DNA from: Ruminococcus flavefaciens
Lineage (GTDB): Bacteria; Bacillota; Clostridia; Oscillospirales; Ruminococcaceae
NCBI GenBank assembly: GCA_023667045.1
Contig: JAMPAU010000001.1
Location: 825,176-889,175, forward strand
Reading direction: 5' to 3'
DNA length: 64,000 bases
The notes under the pieces were generated by a model. That model had not been told where the DNA came from, did no database searches, and saw only the letters and a program-made list of their open reading frames with translations. Below are positions 16,935 to 26,096 of this stretch, piece by piece. Position numbers and translations under genes: made by a program. The stretch's first letter is position 1, and every line of letters starts with the position of its first letter.

Positions 16935-19445
16935 TCAGCCTGCAGCGTTGAGTGCGTCGCTTGTCATTGGGAATACATCAGTTGTGATTATTTCAAGGTC
17001 AACATACTGAATAGCGAGAGCATCGATAGGTGTGATGCCGTTTCCGTTGTCAACAACGTCGCCGTTCTTCTGACCCTGTTCAGAAATCTTGTATTCATTC
17101 GGGTTAGAAAGTGCCTGCATGATAAGAACAGCGTCAGCGAGAGTTACCTTACCATCGCAGTTAGTATCGCCCCAGAGAATATCGTCATCACTGCCTGATG
17201 TATCTTCTACATCTGTAAGAGGTGTAACATCAGGATAGAGGAGAGCCATAGAACCATATGACATGAGAGCGTCACCGTGGTGCCAGAATCTGTGTAACTT
17301 GTAGTAGTAGCCGTCTGTTTCGCCTGTATCATCATATACAGCCTTAGCAGCCTGATACATCGGGTCATTAGCATAGCTCTGACGGATAGATGAGAATGTA
17401 GCGCCGTTAGCGAGCTTAGAGCCGTCGGGCATTGTACCTGTGTAGCTTGTAGGAATGTAAACTGTTTCCTCGAAGATTCTCTTGAGAGAGCCGTTGTGGT
17501 CTTCAAATGCGATACCGATTTCATCACGACCGAGTTCCCACTGAGCAGAGAGAAGTCTGTTAGCGAGGTAGAGACCCTTTTCAGCAGTTGTACCGTCAGC
17601 CTTTTCTTCTAATGCACAAGAAGCGTCAACACCCTGAGCCTTAGCATAGTAGATAAGAGTATTACAGAGTGAAGAAATACAACCAACGTCGCCCATGCCG
17701 TAGCCTGTGATTGTGCAGTGGAGGCTCTGGTTGCCGTTAGGATTGTAAGTACCTGTCCATGTGTCAGGAACAACAGTGTAGTCTGTATCAGATTCACCCC
17801 AGTCGAGATTTGAAGGCATAGCGTAAGCCATTACTGTACCGTCTTCTGTTGTGTAATCAAACTGCATATTATCTTCAAACCATGCAACCCATCTCTCAAT
17901 AAGAGCTTCAAGAGCCTTTTCGAGTGAGAGACCGCCGAATGTCATATCCTTAACTTCAGCACTTACACCGTTAGTCTTTACATAGTAGTAAAGTTCTGTA
18001 AGTCTCTGCATAGGCCATACCTGGTTACCAATCCAGTGGTTAGAACCTGGGTCAGCGTATACAGGGTGAGGAATGTAAACCATGTTATAGAATGTCGGGT
18101 AGCCGTCCGGATACTTTACATAACGACCTCTGTAGGAGTTTGTACAACCACCAGCGAAAGGACCTTCAACTGACTGTAACCAGAGGTACATTTCAATCTG
18201 TCTCTTGAGAGATTCCTTGTAGTCTGCAGTAGCATTTGTGCCCTTCATACCTGCGTTAATCTTAGCATCGTCAATAAGAGCGTAAGCAGCGAGCGGGTTC
18301 TGATAGAACTGATGTGAGTGAGAAGCACCAATCTGCCAAGCCCAGTCATAGTTGCCGAGAGCTCCGCCCCATGATGTATACCAAGCCATGAGGTAGTGCT
18401 GACCGCCTTCGTCGCCGTATGTGCTGCCGTTGTTACCGCTTGCCATGATATTCTGACAACCGATAGCGTGATAATACTTATCAAACATATCGTTACGGCA
18501 CTGGTCACCCATTTTACCAGCGAGAGCTGAAACTTCATCAACGCCAACACCGAACTGGTTAGCAAAGTAAACAGCCTGAATAGCACGGTCTTCAGCGTCA
18601 GGAGCGTTAGTAAATGCGTACTGAGCAGCAACGCCAGAACCATTGAAGATACCCTTGATACCGTCCTGGTTACCGTACTTGAGTTCTTCAAGACACGGAT
18701 GCGGAACTGTCTCGAAACAGGATTCCTGCTCACCACGCTGGAATGTATTGATAAATGTGAATTTACCGTTGCCAGCACCAGCAGTAGCACCGCCGAAACC
18801 ATACCAGTCATCAACGTCTGCGAGCCAGTGCATGAGGTAGTAACCATTGTCACTGCCGTATGCTGACTTAAAGATGCTGTACATCGGGTTGATAGCATCA
18901 ACACCAACATTCTGTGTAGGATATTCATTAGGAGTATCCTTTTCTTCTGCTGTATCAGCCTTAAGTCTGTCCTGCTGCCAGATTGAGCTGTATCTTATAT
19001 CGCTTCTGCCTGCTGCATTTGACCAACCAGGAATGATAGCCTCCATAGTCTTCCATGCTTTAGCGAGGTCGCCTGTGCTGCCCTCAATCTGACCATTGTT
19101 AGCGAGAATATCGTGCATAGCAGCAACCCATGTGATGTAGGACATAGCCTCTGATGTTGTTTCATGACCATAGTCCGGAGCTTCAACACAGAGTGTTTCT
19201 ACTGAATGGTAAGGAATACCGAAAGAATCACCGCCGTTGTTCTGTGAGCTGAGATAGCCGTTTTCCACACCATTTGTGATAACATCATCATAGAGTGATG
19301 CGAACATCTTAGCATATGACTCATTAGCACCGTCTTTAGAAGCATATTCATTAGCTGCTGAAGACATAGCAGGCATGATAGCTGTAGCTGACATAACGGC
19401 AGAAAGGATACCGGCTGTTAAAGCCTTAGTCTTTTTGCTTATCAT
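16935..19445 (-). CDS. cel48: Family 48 exocellulase with C-terminal dockerin
   Basis: GH48 enzymes are processive reducing-end cellobiohydrolases and usually the most abundant catalytic subunit of cellulosomes. A signal peptide covers about 1-31 (basic start, hydrophobic core, ending MSSAA). The catalytic domain spans about 35-735; the family catalytic acid is probably the Glu in YGHETTSEA. After a short linker the type I dockerin (about 755-825) has two calcium loops: GDTNCDGKVTLADAVLIMQ and a degenerate NGNGITPIDALAIQ. The dockerin plugs the enzyme into a scaffoldin cohesin. No CBM is present. The gene is monocistronic, with a perfect promoter and a structured leader. Confidence 0.97.
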   Translation of the reverse strand: MISKKTKALTAGILSAVMSATAIMPAMSSAANEYASKDGANESYAKMFASLYDDVITNGVENGYLSSQNNGGDSFGIPYHSVETLCVEAPDYGHETTSEAMSYITWVAAMHDILANNGQIEGSTGDLAKAWKTMEAIIPGWSNAAGRSDIRYSSIWQQDRLKADTAEEKDTPNEYPTQNVGVDAINPMYSIFKSAYGSDNGYYLMHWLADVDDWYGFGGATAGAGNGKFTFINTFQRGEQESCFETVPHPCLEELKYGNQDGIKGIFNGSGVAAQYAFTNAPDAEDRAIQAVYFANQFGVGVDEVSALAGKMGDQCRNDMFDKYYHAIGCQNIMASGNNGSTYGDEGGQHYLMAWYTSWGGALGNYDWAWQIGASHSHQFYQNPLAAYALIDDAKINAGMKGTNATADYKESLKRQIEMYLWLQSVEGPFAGGCTNSYRGRYVKYPDGYPTFYNMVYIPHPVYADPGSNHWIGNQVWPMQRLTELYYYVKTNGVSAEVKDMTFGGLSLEKALEALIERWVAWFEDNMQFDYTTEDGTVMAYAMPSNLDWGESDTDYTVVPDTWTGTYNPNGNQSLHCTITGYGMGDVGCISSLCNTLIYYAKAQGVDASCALEEKADGTTAEKGLYLANRLLSAQWELGRDEIGIAFEDHNGSLKRIFEETVYIPTSYTGTMPDGSKLANGATFSSIRQSYANDPMYQAAKAVYDDTGETDGYYYKLHRFWHHGDALMSYGSMALLYPDVTPLTDVEDTSGSDDDILWGDTNCDGKVTLADAVLIMQALSNPNEYKISEQGQKNGDVVDNGNGITPIDALAIQYVDLEIITTDVFPMTSDALNAAG

Positions 19446-19496
19446 AAGTTTTTACCCCTCTCGTAAGATTTGATAAATGAAATATAATGAATTATT

Positions 19497-19572
19497 CTTT
19501 CCGTAGTGCCGGAAAGAAAATGCATACGAAAATACTTCGTACACTGTATGACGGTTTCACAGTACCGCATAC
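19497..19572 (-). promoter_or_regulatory. Leader of cel48 with three consecutive hairpins
   Basis: The about 145-base 5' leader of cel48 contains three inverted repeats in a row. They are GTATGCGGT...ACCGTCATAC (19546-19572), TACGAA/TTCGTA (19525-19541) and CTTTCCG/CGGAAAG (19497-19516). None has a T run, so they look like mRNA-stabilising or protein-binding structures rather than terminators. They do not match a riboswitch I know. Confidence 0.55.
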
Positions 19573-19597
19573 AACCCTCAAACTATTTTCATGAATA

Positions 19598-19626
19598 ATT
19601 ATATTCCACATTTTACTCTGTGTCAA
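19598..19626 (-). promoter_or_regulatory. Perfect sigma-A promoter of cel48
   Basis: On the minus strand TTGACA (19621-19626) and TATAAT (19598-19603) are separated by exactly 17 bp. The predicted transcription start is near 19591. Confidence 0.85.
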
Positions 19627-20022
19627 CAGTTTAGGGGATTTTCATTTTTGTAAAATTAATTTTTGGTGCAATGCACACAATACGGGGTGTTTTTTTGTAC
19701 ATTTTGTCCATCTGCAAAAATATCCTTTCTTTTTGAATATTAATTTTTTATTAACAGAATTTATATTTTAAAATAATTTTCTTAAATTCATCTTATTTAC
19801 AATAATCTTTCACATATTCCACACAGCAGTGTTATAATATTTACTGGGATTTTTACTATGCAGAAATTTCTTATTGTCGGGCGTTTTAGCTGAATTAATA
19901 ATTAGTTCATTATTTATTAATATTGCAGACATATTTTTCTGTCATAATAAAATGATGTATTTTTTAATTTTACTGTATATTGCCTCATGCATTAAATTAT
20001 TACAGAAAGAAAGGAGAAACTC
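19627..20022. other. AT-rich intergenic region between cel48 and the ABC operon
   Basis: No open reading frame of note. It holds a TATAAT at 19833-19838 with a weak -35, a possible start for the rightward ABC operon that would give a leader of about 180 bases. AAAGGAG precedes the ATG at 20023. I see no further structure. Confidence 0.5.
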
Positions 20023-21045
20023 ATGATTAATATTGAAAATCTTACAAAATTCTACGGCAATAACCGTGCCGTGAATAATATCAGCTTTACAATAAATGAT
20101 AATGAGATTCTTGGTTTTCTTGGTCCTAACGGTGCGGGAAAATCAACCACCATGAACATGATAGCCGGCTACCTGCCGATGTCAAGCGGTACTGTGACAA
20201 TCTGCGGAATAGACATCAACAAAGAGCCAGTAAAGGCAAAGTCTAAAATAGGCTATCTTCCACAAGACCCTCCGGTTTATCCGGATATGAGAGTAAAGGA
20301 GTATATGTCATTCTGTGCTGGTCTTAAGCGTGTGCCACGCTCAAAACGCAAGGAGGAAATACAGCGTGTTATGGAACTCCTCAGCATTACTGACGTAAAG
20401 GACAAGCTCATAAAAAACCTCTCCGGCGGTTACAAGAGACGTGTGGGTTTTGCACAGGCTATCTTAGGAAATCCCGATTTCATTATCCTTGATGAGCCTA
20501 CTGTAGGACTTGACCCTAACCAAGTAATTGAAGTGCGTAATATTATTAAAGATTTAAAGAAGTCGCATTCTGTTATTTTCAGTTCGCATATACTCAGCGA
20601 GGTAAGTGAAGTCTGTGACAGGGTTGTAATTATCAACAATGGCGATATAAGAGCTGTCGATACTATTGAAAACCTTGAAAAGTCTTTCGGCACTGCACTT
20701 GTCCTTCATATAAAGGTTAAAGGCTCAAAGACAAAATCAGCCTCTATAATCGAGATGACTAAGGGCGTAAAGGAAATCACCGATATAAGCGAAGAAGACA
20801 ACAACATATTCAGCTTTACCACACAGCTTGACGGAGACGCTGAAGAAATACGCCGTAATCTTATGTCTGAACTCATAAAGAATAATGTTGATATTGTCGA
20901 AATCTACACAGACAAGCCGAATCTCGAAAACGTATTCATTGAACTTATAAACCGTCCGGCAAAAAGCGGTAATCTTATGGATTTGGTTGACGAGATAACA
21001 CCAGAGGAAACTCCCGAACCAGACGAAAAGGAGGAAGATAAATAA
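20023..21045 (+). CDS. ABC transporter ATP-binding protein (GldA/NosF-like)
   Basis: Energy-coupling subunit of an ABC-2 type exporter. Walker A is GPNGAGKST near residue 36, the signature is LSGGYKRRVG near 134 and Walker B is FIILDEPTVGLDP near 154. The C-terminal 100 residues form an accessory domain of the type seen in export ATPases. It overlaps the permease ATG by one base. Cargo is unknown. Confidence 0.95.
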   Translation: MINIENLTKFYGNNRAVNNISFTINDNEILGFLGPNGAGKSTTMNMIAGYLPMSSGTVTICGIDINKEPVKAKSKIGYLPQDPPVYPDMRVKEYMSFCAGLKRVPRSKRKEEIQRVMELLSITDVKDKLIKNLSGGYKRRVGFAQAILGNPDFIILDEPTVGLDPNQVIEVRNIIKDLKKSHSVIFSSHILSEVSEVCDRVVIINNGDIRAVDTIENLEKSFGTALVLHIKVKGSKTKSASIIEMTKGVKEITDISEEDNNIFSFTTQLDGDAEEIRRNLMSELIKNNVDIVEIYTDKPNLENVFIELINRPAKSGNLMDLVDEITPEETPEPDEKEEDK

Positions 21046-21776
21046 TGTTTCCTATTTACAAGAAAGAACTCCAGTCGTTTTTCTATACGCCTTTCGTATA
21101 TACTCTTACGGCACTTTTCATGCTGTTGTTTACGTATATGTTCAATACATCAATAGGCAACATAGCACAAAGCACTTTTCAGTTTTCATTCACTGAAATA
21201 TTCTATGATGTAATATTCTACTTCATATTCCTTATACCGATTATGACCATGCGTACATACTCAGACGAAAGAAAATTCGGTACGGAAGTACTGCTTATGA
21301 GTTCGCCGGTAAGTGTACTGAAGATAGTGCTTGCAAAGTTCTTTGCAAATATCACTGTATTCCTTTTCATGATAGCAGGCTCAACGCTTTTCCCGATTGT
21401 TACAGCCATGAACGGCGAAGTAGTAATCAGTCAGCTTATATGTGCGTATATAGGATTCTTCTGCTGGGGTGCAATGTACATAGCACTGGGTATGCTTGTA
21501 TCGTCTTTCACAGAAAGCTCCATACTCGCCGCTATTCTTGGTGAAATAGGAATGTTTGTATTCCTTTTCATTGACGATTTCTCACAGACTGCATTTATAG
21601 CACAGTTCCCTAAATTACAGTCTGTACTTTATGCATTTGCCGCACAGCCGAGATTTGCATATTTTTCACAGGGCTTTATACGCCTATCTGATATAGTATT
21701 CTTTATCTCTGCAATCGTCGTACTTCTTGCATGGAATTTCATTTCTATCGAAAAAAGACGCTGGAACAGGGGGTAA
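21045..21776 (+). CDS. ABC-2 type permease (GldF-like)
   Basis: A 243-residue membrane protein with about six transmembrane helices, starting MFPIYKKELQSFFYTPFVY as in GldF/NosY permeases. The motif TMRTYSDERKFGTE is typical of this group. It forms the channel for the ATPase encoded just upstream and the two extracytoplasmic proteins downstream. Confidence 0.93.
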   Translation: MFPIYKKELQSFFYTPFVYTLTALFMLLFTYMFNTSIGNIAQSTFQFSFTEIFYDVIFYFIFLIPIMTMRTYSDERKFGTEVLLMSSPVSVLKIVLAKFFANITVFLFMIAGSTLFPIVTAMNGEVVISQLICAYIGFFCWGAMYIALGMLVSSFTESSILAAILGEIGMFVFLFIDDFSQTAFIAQFPKLQSVLYAFAAQPRFAYFSQGFIRLSDIVFFISAIVVLLAWNFISIEKRRWNRG

Positions 21777-21782
21777 TCAGTT

Positions 21783-23273
21783 ATGCAGAAGAAAAAATTT
21801 AATCTTTCGGGAATATTTGCAATTATACTTGCAATACTCATACTGCTGATTGCAGTTCCGATAAACCTTATATTTTCATATGCCGATAAGGTCTATGATA
21901 TGACACCAGCAGGAAAATACACCCTTAACGAAAAAACCGTACAGCTTCTTGATGAGACAGCCGACAAGCAGATAGAAATATACTATCTCTATGAGTACAG
22001 CCTGAGCATATTCCAGAGTGAGCCGGAATTTCTTCCGCTTTACCACACTCTTGACGAACTCAGCCAAAGAGACAATATAGAACTTATTACTTTTAATCCC
22101 GATGAAGAAGCTGAAAGAGCCTCAGCACTCGACCCTGCCGGTATTCTCGGAATAAACAAGGGCGATATTTTCGTAAAGTGTGGTGACGTTATCAAGAAAA
22201 TCGACCCTGACAGAGTTTTCCAGACAACATCTGACGGTATCTTCCAGTATGCCGGAGAAGAACTCATAGCAAGTGCTATAAAGGTCTGCACAAGCGGTTC
22301 ACTTCCTACTGTGTACTTCCTCACGGGTCACGGCGAAAAATCTATAAATGACAGCTATGCAACATATGCAGATACTCTGAAAACAAATAACTATGATGTT
22401 CAAGAAATGAACCTTGACGAGACAGGAGCTATTCCGGATAATACTGCTATAGTATATATTGTCGGATTAACAGAAGATATTACTAACAGCGAATTTAATC
22501 TTCTCAGTAGTTATGTTGATAACGGCGGAAGTCTTGCCGTTTTCGCATCGCCGTGCGACACAAAGGGACGTTTCACAAATCTTGACAAGCTCCTTGAAAA
22601 ATTTGAACTCGGTATAGACTACAACTATGTTACAGAAACAAACAGCGTAAACCAGTTGCAGAACATGGAGGCAAAACAGAGCGATAACTACTTCCGTGTA
22701 CAGTACACTCCGGCTACTGAAGACTTCACTGAAGATTTGACAACAGATATAAATTCCCTTATAAATCAAGGTATTTACACTGCAGGTATATCCAATACAA
22801 GAAGCGTATATGAGTATACATCTGACAGTGCATATATTGAAAAGTCCCCGATAGTACAGAATATTATGGACGCTACAACCTCAAAATATACAACGGTAAG
22901 TACTGCTATGGGCGGTGATTCGTGGTCACAAAGTGAGGCAGAAAACCTCAGCGGTGAGGAACTTTATTTCGGATACTACTCCTACAACAAGCAGACTCTC
23001 GGAAAACTTATTCTTTTTGGTACTACCGACATAATGGACCCTGAAAACCTCAACTATATGATTTCTGGTACACAGTATCTTGCTATATTCTCAAATACAT
23101 GGCTCTATGATACAGATATTGAAATGGGCATAGGCAACAAGTCAAGCACATACGATAATATGCACTTCTCCGACGCTCCGGAGGCTGAATCAGTTCTGAG
23201 GATTTTCATAATAGTTCCTATAGTAGTTGCAATTATTGGTATTGCAGTATGGCTCAAGAGGAGATATGCATAA
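21783..23273 (+). CDS. GldG-family ABC transporter auxiliary protein
   Basis: The product has an N-terminal membrane anchor (about 10-32), a large extracytoplasmic region and a C-terminal helix (about 472-490). A GldG/intraflagellar-transport-like domain is indicated by YFLTGHGEKSI and the segment around NGGSLAVFASP. Such proteins accompany GldA/GldF-type exporters and probably handle substrate at the outer membrane face. The stop overlaps the next gene as TAATG. Confidence 0.85.
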   Translation: MQKKKFNLSGIFAIILAILILLIAVPINLIFSYADKVYDMTPAGKYTLNEKTVQLLDETADKQIEIYYLYEYSLSIFQSEPEFLPLYHTLDELSQRDNIELITFNPDEEAERASALDPAGILGINKGDIFVKCGDVIKKIDPDRVFQTTSDGIFQYAGEELIASAIKVCTSGSLPTVYFLTGHGEKSINDSYATYADTLKTNNYDVQEMNLDETGAIPDNTAIVYIVGLTEDITNSEFNLLSSYVDNGGSLAVFASPCDTKGRFTNLDKLLEKFELGIDYNYVTETNSVNQLQNMEAKQSDNYFRVQYTPATEDFTEDLTTDINSLINQGIYTAGISNTRSVYEYTSDSAYIEKSPIVQNIMDATTSKYTTVSTAMGGDSWSQSEAENLSGEELYFGYYSYNKQTLGKLILFGTTDIMDPENLNYMISGTQYLAIFSNTWLYDTDIEMGIGNKSSTYDNMHFSDAPEAESVLRIFIIVPIVVAIIGIAVWLKRRYA

Positions 23274-24685
23274 TGAAAAAAGTTATCATAGCAATGGTTG
23301 CTTTGCTGGTGGTGGCAGGAGGGTCTTTCGGTGCTTTCCTTGCCGTAAAGAACAAAAGCGACAAGGAAACTCAGAAACAGGTCGCCGAACTCGCTGACAA
23401 TGTTCTTTTCAGTTTTGACAGCGAAAGCATAACGGAAATAAATTTTGATTGTCCGGACGGTCAGTACAAGGCATTATATCAAGACGAAAACTGGAAACTT
23501 GACGGCGGTGAATTTTCCATAGACCAGACATATATTCAGGCTCTGCTTACGCTTGTCTCTGATTTCACGGCAGACGCTAATTTCGGCGTGGCTGACAGCA
23601 CCAAAAAAACAATGTACGGTCTTGAAAATCCCTCTGAAACAATAACCCTTACTGACGGTACAAACAATTATAAAATATATGTCGGCAATATCACTCCCAC
23701 AAATGACTACTACTATATCATGATTGACGGCAAGGAAAAAGTATATACTGTTGATTCACTGCACGGAAGTGTTTTAAAGGCAAGCCGTATGATGCTTAAA
23801 TCAAAGGAACTTATACCATATGACAATACTGAAATAAAACAGATTACAGTAAAAAAAGACGGCAAAATCACATACGACCTAACTTATGATAAAGAAACAT
23901 CAACATGGTCTCTGACCGATGAATACTCAAATCTGCCATTCGACCAGACAGAAGTTTCTTCAATGCTTACAACTGTTACACGTCTCGAGGCTGAAGAACT
24001 GCTTGACGAATACCTTGAAGACCTCAGCAGATATGGCTTTGATACTCCTTCCGCTGAGGTAACAATAAAGGGTCTTGACGGCACTGAAAAGAATTTCCTG
24101 ATAAGCGGAAAAAATGTTGAAAATCAGACATATACGTACGTTCTTCTGAAAGACTCTAATCAAGTTCAGAAATACTACGTATCAGACCTTAATTTCGCTA
24201 ACTACACACCTCTGCACTTTATGCCGGATTCATTTACAATCGCCGGAATATACAATGTAACCGGATTTGAATTTAATTACGGCAGTATACAGGATTCTTT
24301 TGAGTTTAACATGACTGACAGAACTCTCAAAGTAAACAACACGGAAGTTGACATACAGACCGCTGAAACTTATACAACTTTCCAGAATTTCTACAACGCT
24401 TTTTCTGTGCTTATATTCACTGATATAGATATTGAGGCAACCCCCGATAACTCTGAGCCTCTCCTTACTGCTGTATATCACATAGACGACGGCACTGACA
24501 TGAAAGTTGATTTTGTAGATGCAGGCAACGACAAGTGCTATGTATTCAAGGACGATGTTTACACCGGCGGTATTATAGACATGAGCCGTATAAAAGGCAA
24601 AAACTCTGTACAGACATTCTATGAATCTTTCTGTGAAAAAGCCGGACTGTTAAAGACTGTCCATGCTAGTGCACTTGACGAATAA
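23273..24685 (+). CDS. DUF4340 domain membrane-anchored protein
   Basis: It begins MKKVIIAMVALLVVAGG, an uncleaved anchor, followed by an extracytoplasmic region with repeated DUF4340-like beta units (for example YGLENPSETITL and RYGFDTPSAEVTI). The ATG at 23273 is chosen because AGAGGAG lies just upstream and it overlaps the GldG stop; an earlier start at 23249 has no binding site. Fourth gene of the exporter operon; exact role unknown. Confidence 0.88.
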   Translation: MKKVIIAMVALLVVAGGSFGAFLAVKNKSDKETQKQVAELADNVLFSFDSESITEINFDCPDGQYKALYQDENWKLDGGEFSIDQTYIQALLTLVSDFTADANFGVADSTKKTMYGLENPSETITLTDGTNNYKIYVGNITPTNDYYYIMIDGKEKVYTVDSLHGSVLKASRMMLKSKELIPYDNTEIKQITVKKDGKITYDLTYDKETSTWSLTDEYSNLPFDQTEVSSMLTTVTRLEAEELLDEYLEDLSRYGFDTPSAEVTIKGLDGTEKNFLISGKNVENQTYTYVLLKDSNQVQKYYVSDLNFANYTPLHFMPDSFTIAGIYNVTGFEFNYGSIQDSFEFNMTDRTLKVNNTEVDIQTAETYTTFQNFYNAFSVLIFTDIDIEATPDNSEPLLTAVYHIDDGTDMKVDFVDAGNDKCYVFKDDVYTGGIIDMSRIKGKNSVQTFYESFCEKAGLLKTVHASALDE

Positions 24686-24734
24686 CATTATTTATCCCCT
24701 GCTGTTGTATACGGCGGGGGAATATGATATATAC

Positions 24735-24763
24735 TTGATTTATACGCAAAAATATGTTATAAT
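24735..24763 (+). promoter_or_regulatory. Promoter-like hexamers before the hydrolase
   Basis: TTGATT (24735-24740), a 17-bp spacer and TATAAT (24758-24763). The expected start point would fall in the ribosome binding site AAGGAG (24765-24770), so the real transcript may begin elsewhere. Confidence 0.45.
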
Positions 24764-24778
24764 TAAGGAGATGACCCT

Positions 24779-25726
24779 ATGGCTTCTGCCGGATTCCATG
24801 AATTTAGTATGCATACAACTCCTGCACGGCACTTTATAAGCGTTGCTATGAACGTCCCCGAAAATCCCATAGCAACAGTACAGATTATTCACGGTATGAG
24901 CGAACACAAAGAACGTTACTATCCTTTTATGGACTTTCTTGTGAAAAAAGGCTTTGCCGTAATAATAGCCGACAACAGAGGTCACGGAAAAAGCATAGAC
25001 AAGCCCGAAGACTTAGGGTATATTTCTTCATGTCATGAATTATATAACTATAACTCCGACTTAGGCAATAAATTTATAAGATATAATTTCCGTGATATTC
25101 CGCACTTTATAATAGCACATAGTCTTGGTTCACTTATAGCTATAACTCACCTGCAACACTTTGATGACAGAATTGACGGGCTTTTTCTGCTGGGTAATCC
25201 CTCATACAGCCGTCTTGCAACAATTGCCGGTGAGATAACCTCTGAACTCTCCGAAAAACTCACTCCACGTTACAGGAGCGAAAAAATACAGAATATGTTT
25301 GAAAGTTTCCTCAACTGAAAATTTGAAGATGTTCCGCACTCATGGATTTGCAGTAATCCAGAAGTCGTCATGGCATTCAATAACGACCCTCTCTGCAACT
25401 TCACGTATACAATAAGCGGTCTTGGTTCACTTGTAGAACTTATGAAACGTGCCTACAATGATGAAATATGGAAAAACTGCATTAATAAAAATCCCGATTT
25501 GCCGATACGCTTTATTTCGGGAAAAGACGACCCCTGTATGTTTTCGGAAAAAAGATTCTTTCAGTCGGTTGATTTCCTTAAGGACAAAGGCTACAGAAAC
25601 ATCTCACACAAACTCTATACCGGTATGCGTCATGAAGTCCTAAATGAAACCGACAAAATGCTTGTATGGAACGACATAGCCGACCACCTTATTGCATGGC
25701 ATTCTATATCTGGACAGAATATATGA
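24779..25726 (+). pseudogene. Alpha/beta hydrolase (monoacylglycerol lipase-like) split by in-frame TGA
   Basis: The N-terminal part (24779-25318) has the oxyanion segment IIHGMSEHKERY, DNRGHGKS and the nucleophile elbow IIAHSLGSL. The C-terminal part (to 25726) continues in the same frame after one TGA at 25316-25318. It supplies the likely catalytic Asp (SGKDDPC) and His (GMRHEVLNE). The bases between are fully coding (EDVPHSWICSNPEVV), so a single nonsense change splits a protein of about 315 residues. No frameshift is present. A sequencing error, recent loss or recoding are possible; selenocysteine is unlikely. Confidence 0.85.
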
Positions 25727-26078
25727 CACTGTAACAATAGTTCCGGACGAAACTAAAAAACAAAACGTTTATCATTGTAAAAAAAAAACTGAATTTTATT
25801 TTTCTTACGATATAAAGATAACCATAAACGACGAAATAATATGTGATGACTTGGGTTGCAGAGCTGTATACGGTGGCGGAAGTCATGGAAATATGTGTTT
25901 TGTACTGGTCGAAACTCTGAATACTAAAAAATTATTATGGCTTGCTTCCTTTGATAACTCAAACCCTTTTATCAGCATACAGCGTGAACAAAAAAATTTT
26001 ATCGTAACAAACAACTGCTATGAAAAATGGCTTTTTGACATATCTGATATTGACAATATAAAAATATCAATCATCTAA
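25692..26078 (+). CDS. Hypothetical protein downstream of the broken hydrolase
   Basis: A reading frame of about 128 residues that overlaps the hydrolase end by 35 bases and starts with TTG at best, with no clear ribosome binding site. It is rich in beta-forming residues, with KITINDEIICDDLG and later LLWLASFDNSNPF. I recognise no family. Translation could depend on the hydrolase, which is now broken. Confidence 0.5.
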   Translation: MHGILYLDRIYDTVTIVPDETKKQNVYHCKKKTEFYFSYDIKITINDEIICDDLGCRAVYGGGSHGNMCFVLVETLNTKKLLWLASFDNSNPFISIQREQKNFIVTNNCYEKWLFDISDIDNIKISII

Positions 26079-26096
26079 CAGAAAGGATTAAAAATA

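Noticed and set aside
18245-18928. Long reading frame of 227 codons overlapping cel48 in another frame
   Set aside because: Shadow of the well-supported GH48 gene; composition is Ser/Thr/Leu-rich noise with no ribosome site.
24690-24730. GC-rich hairpin after the DUF4340 gene as a terminator
   Set aside because: Stem needs a bulge and no T run follows.
25300-25330. Selenocysteine at the hydrolase TGA
   Set aside because: No SECIS-like hairpin directly after it that I can see, and serine hydrolases of this family use no Sec/Cys at that place.
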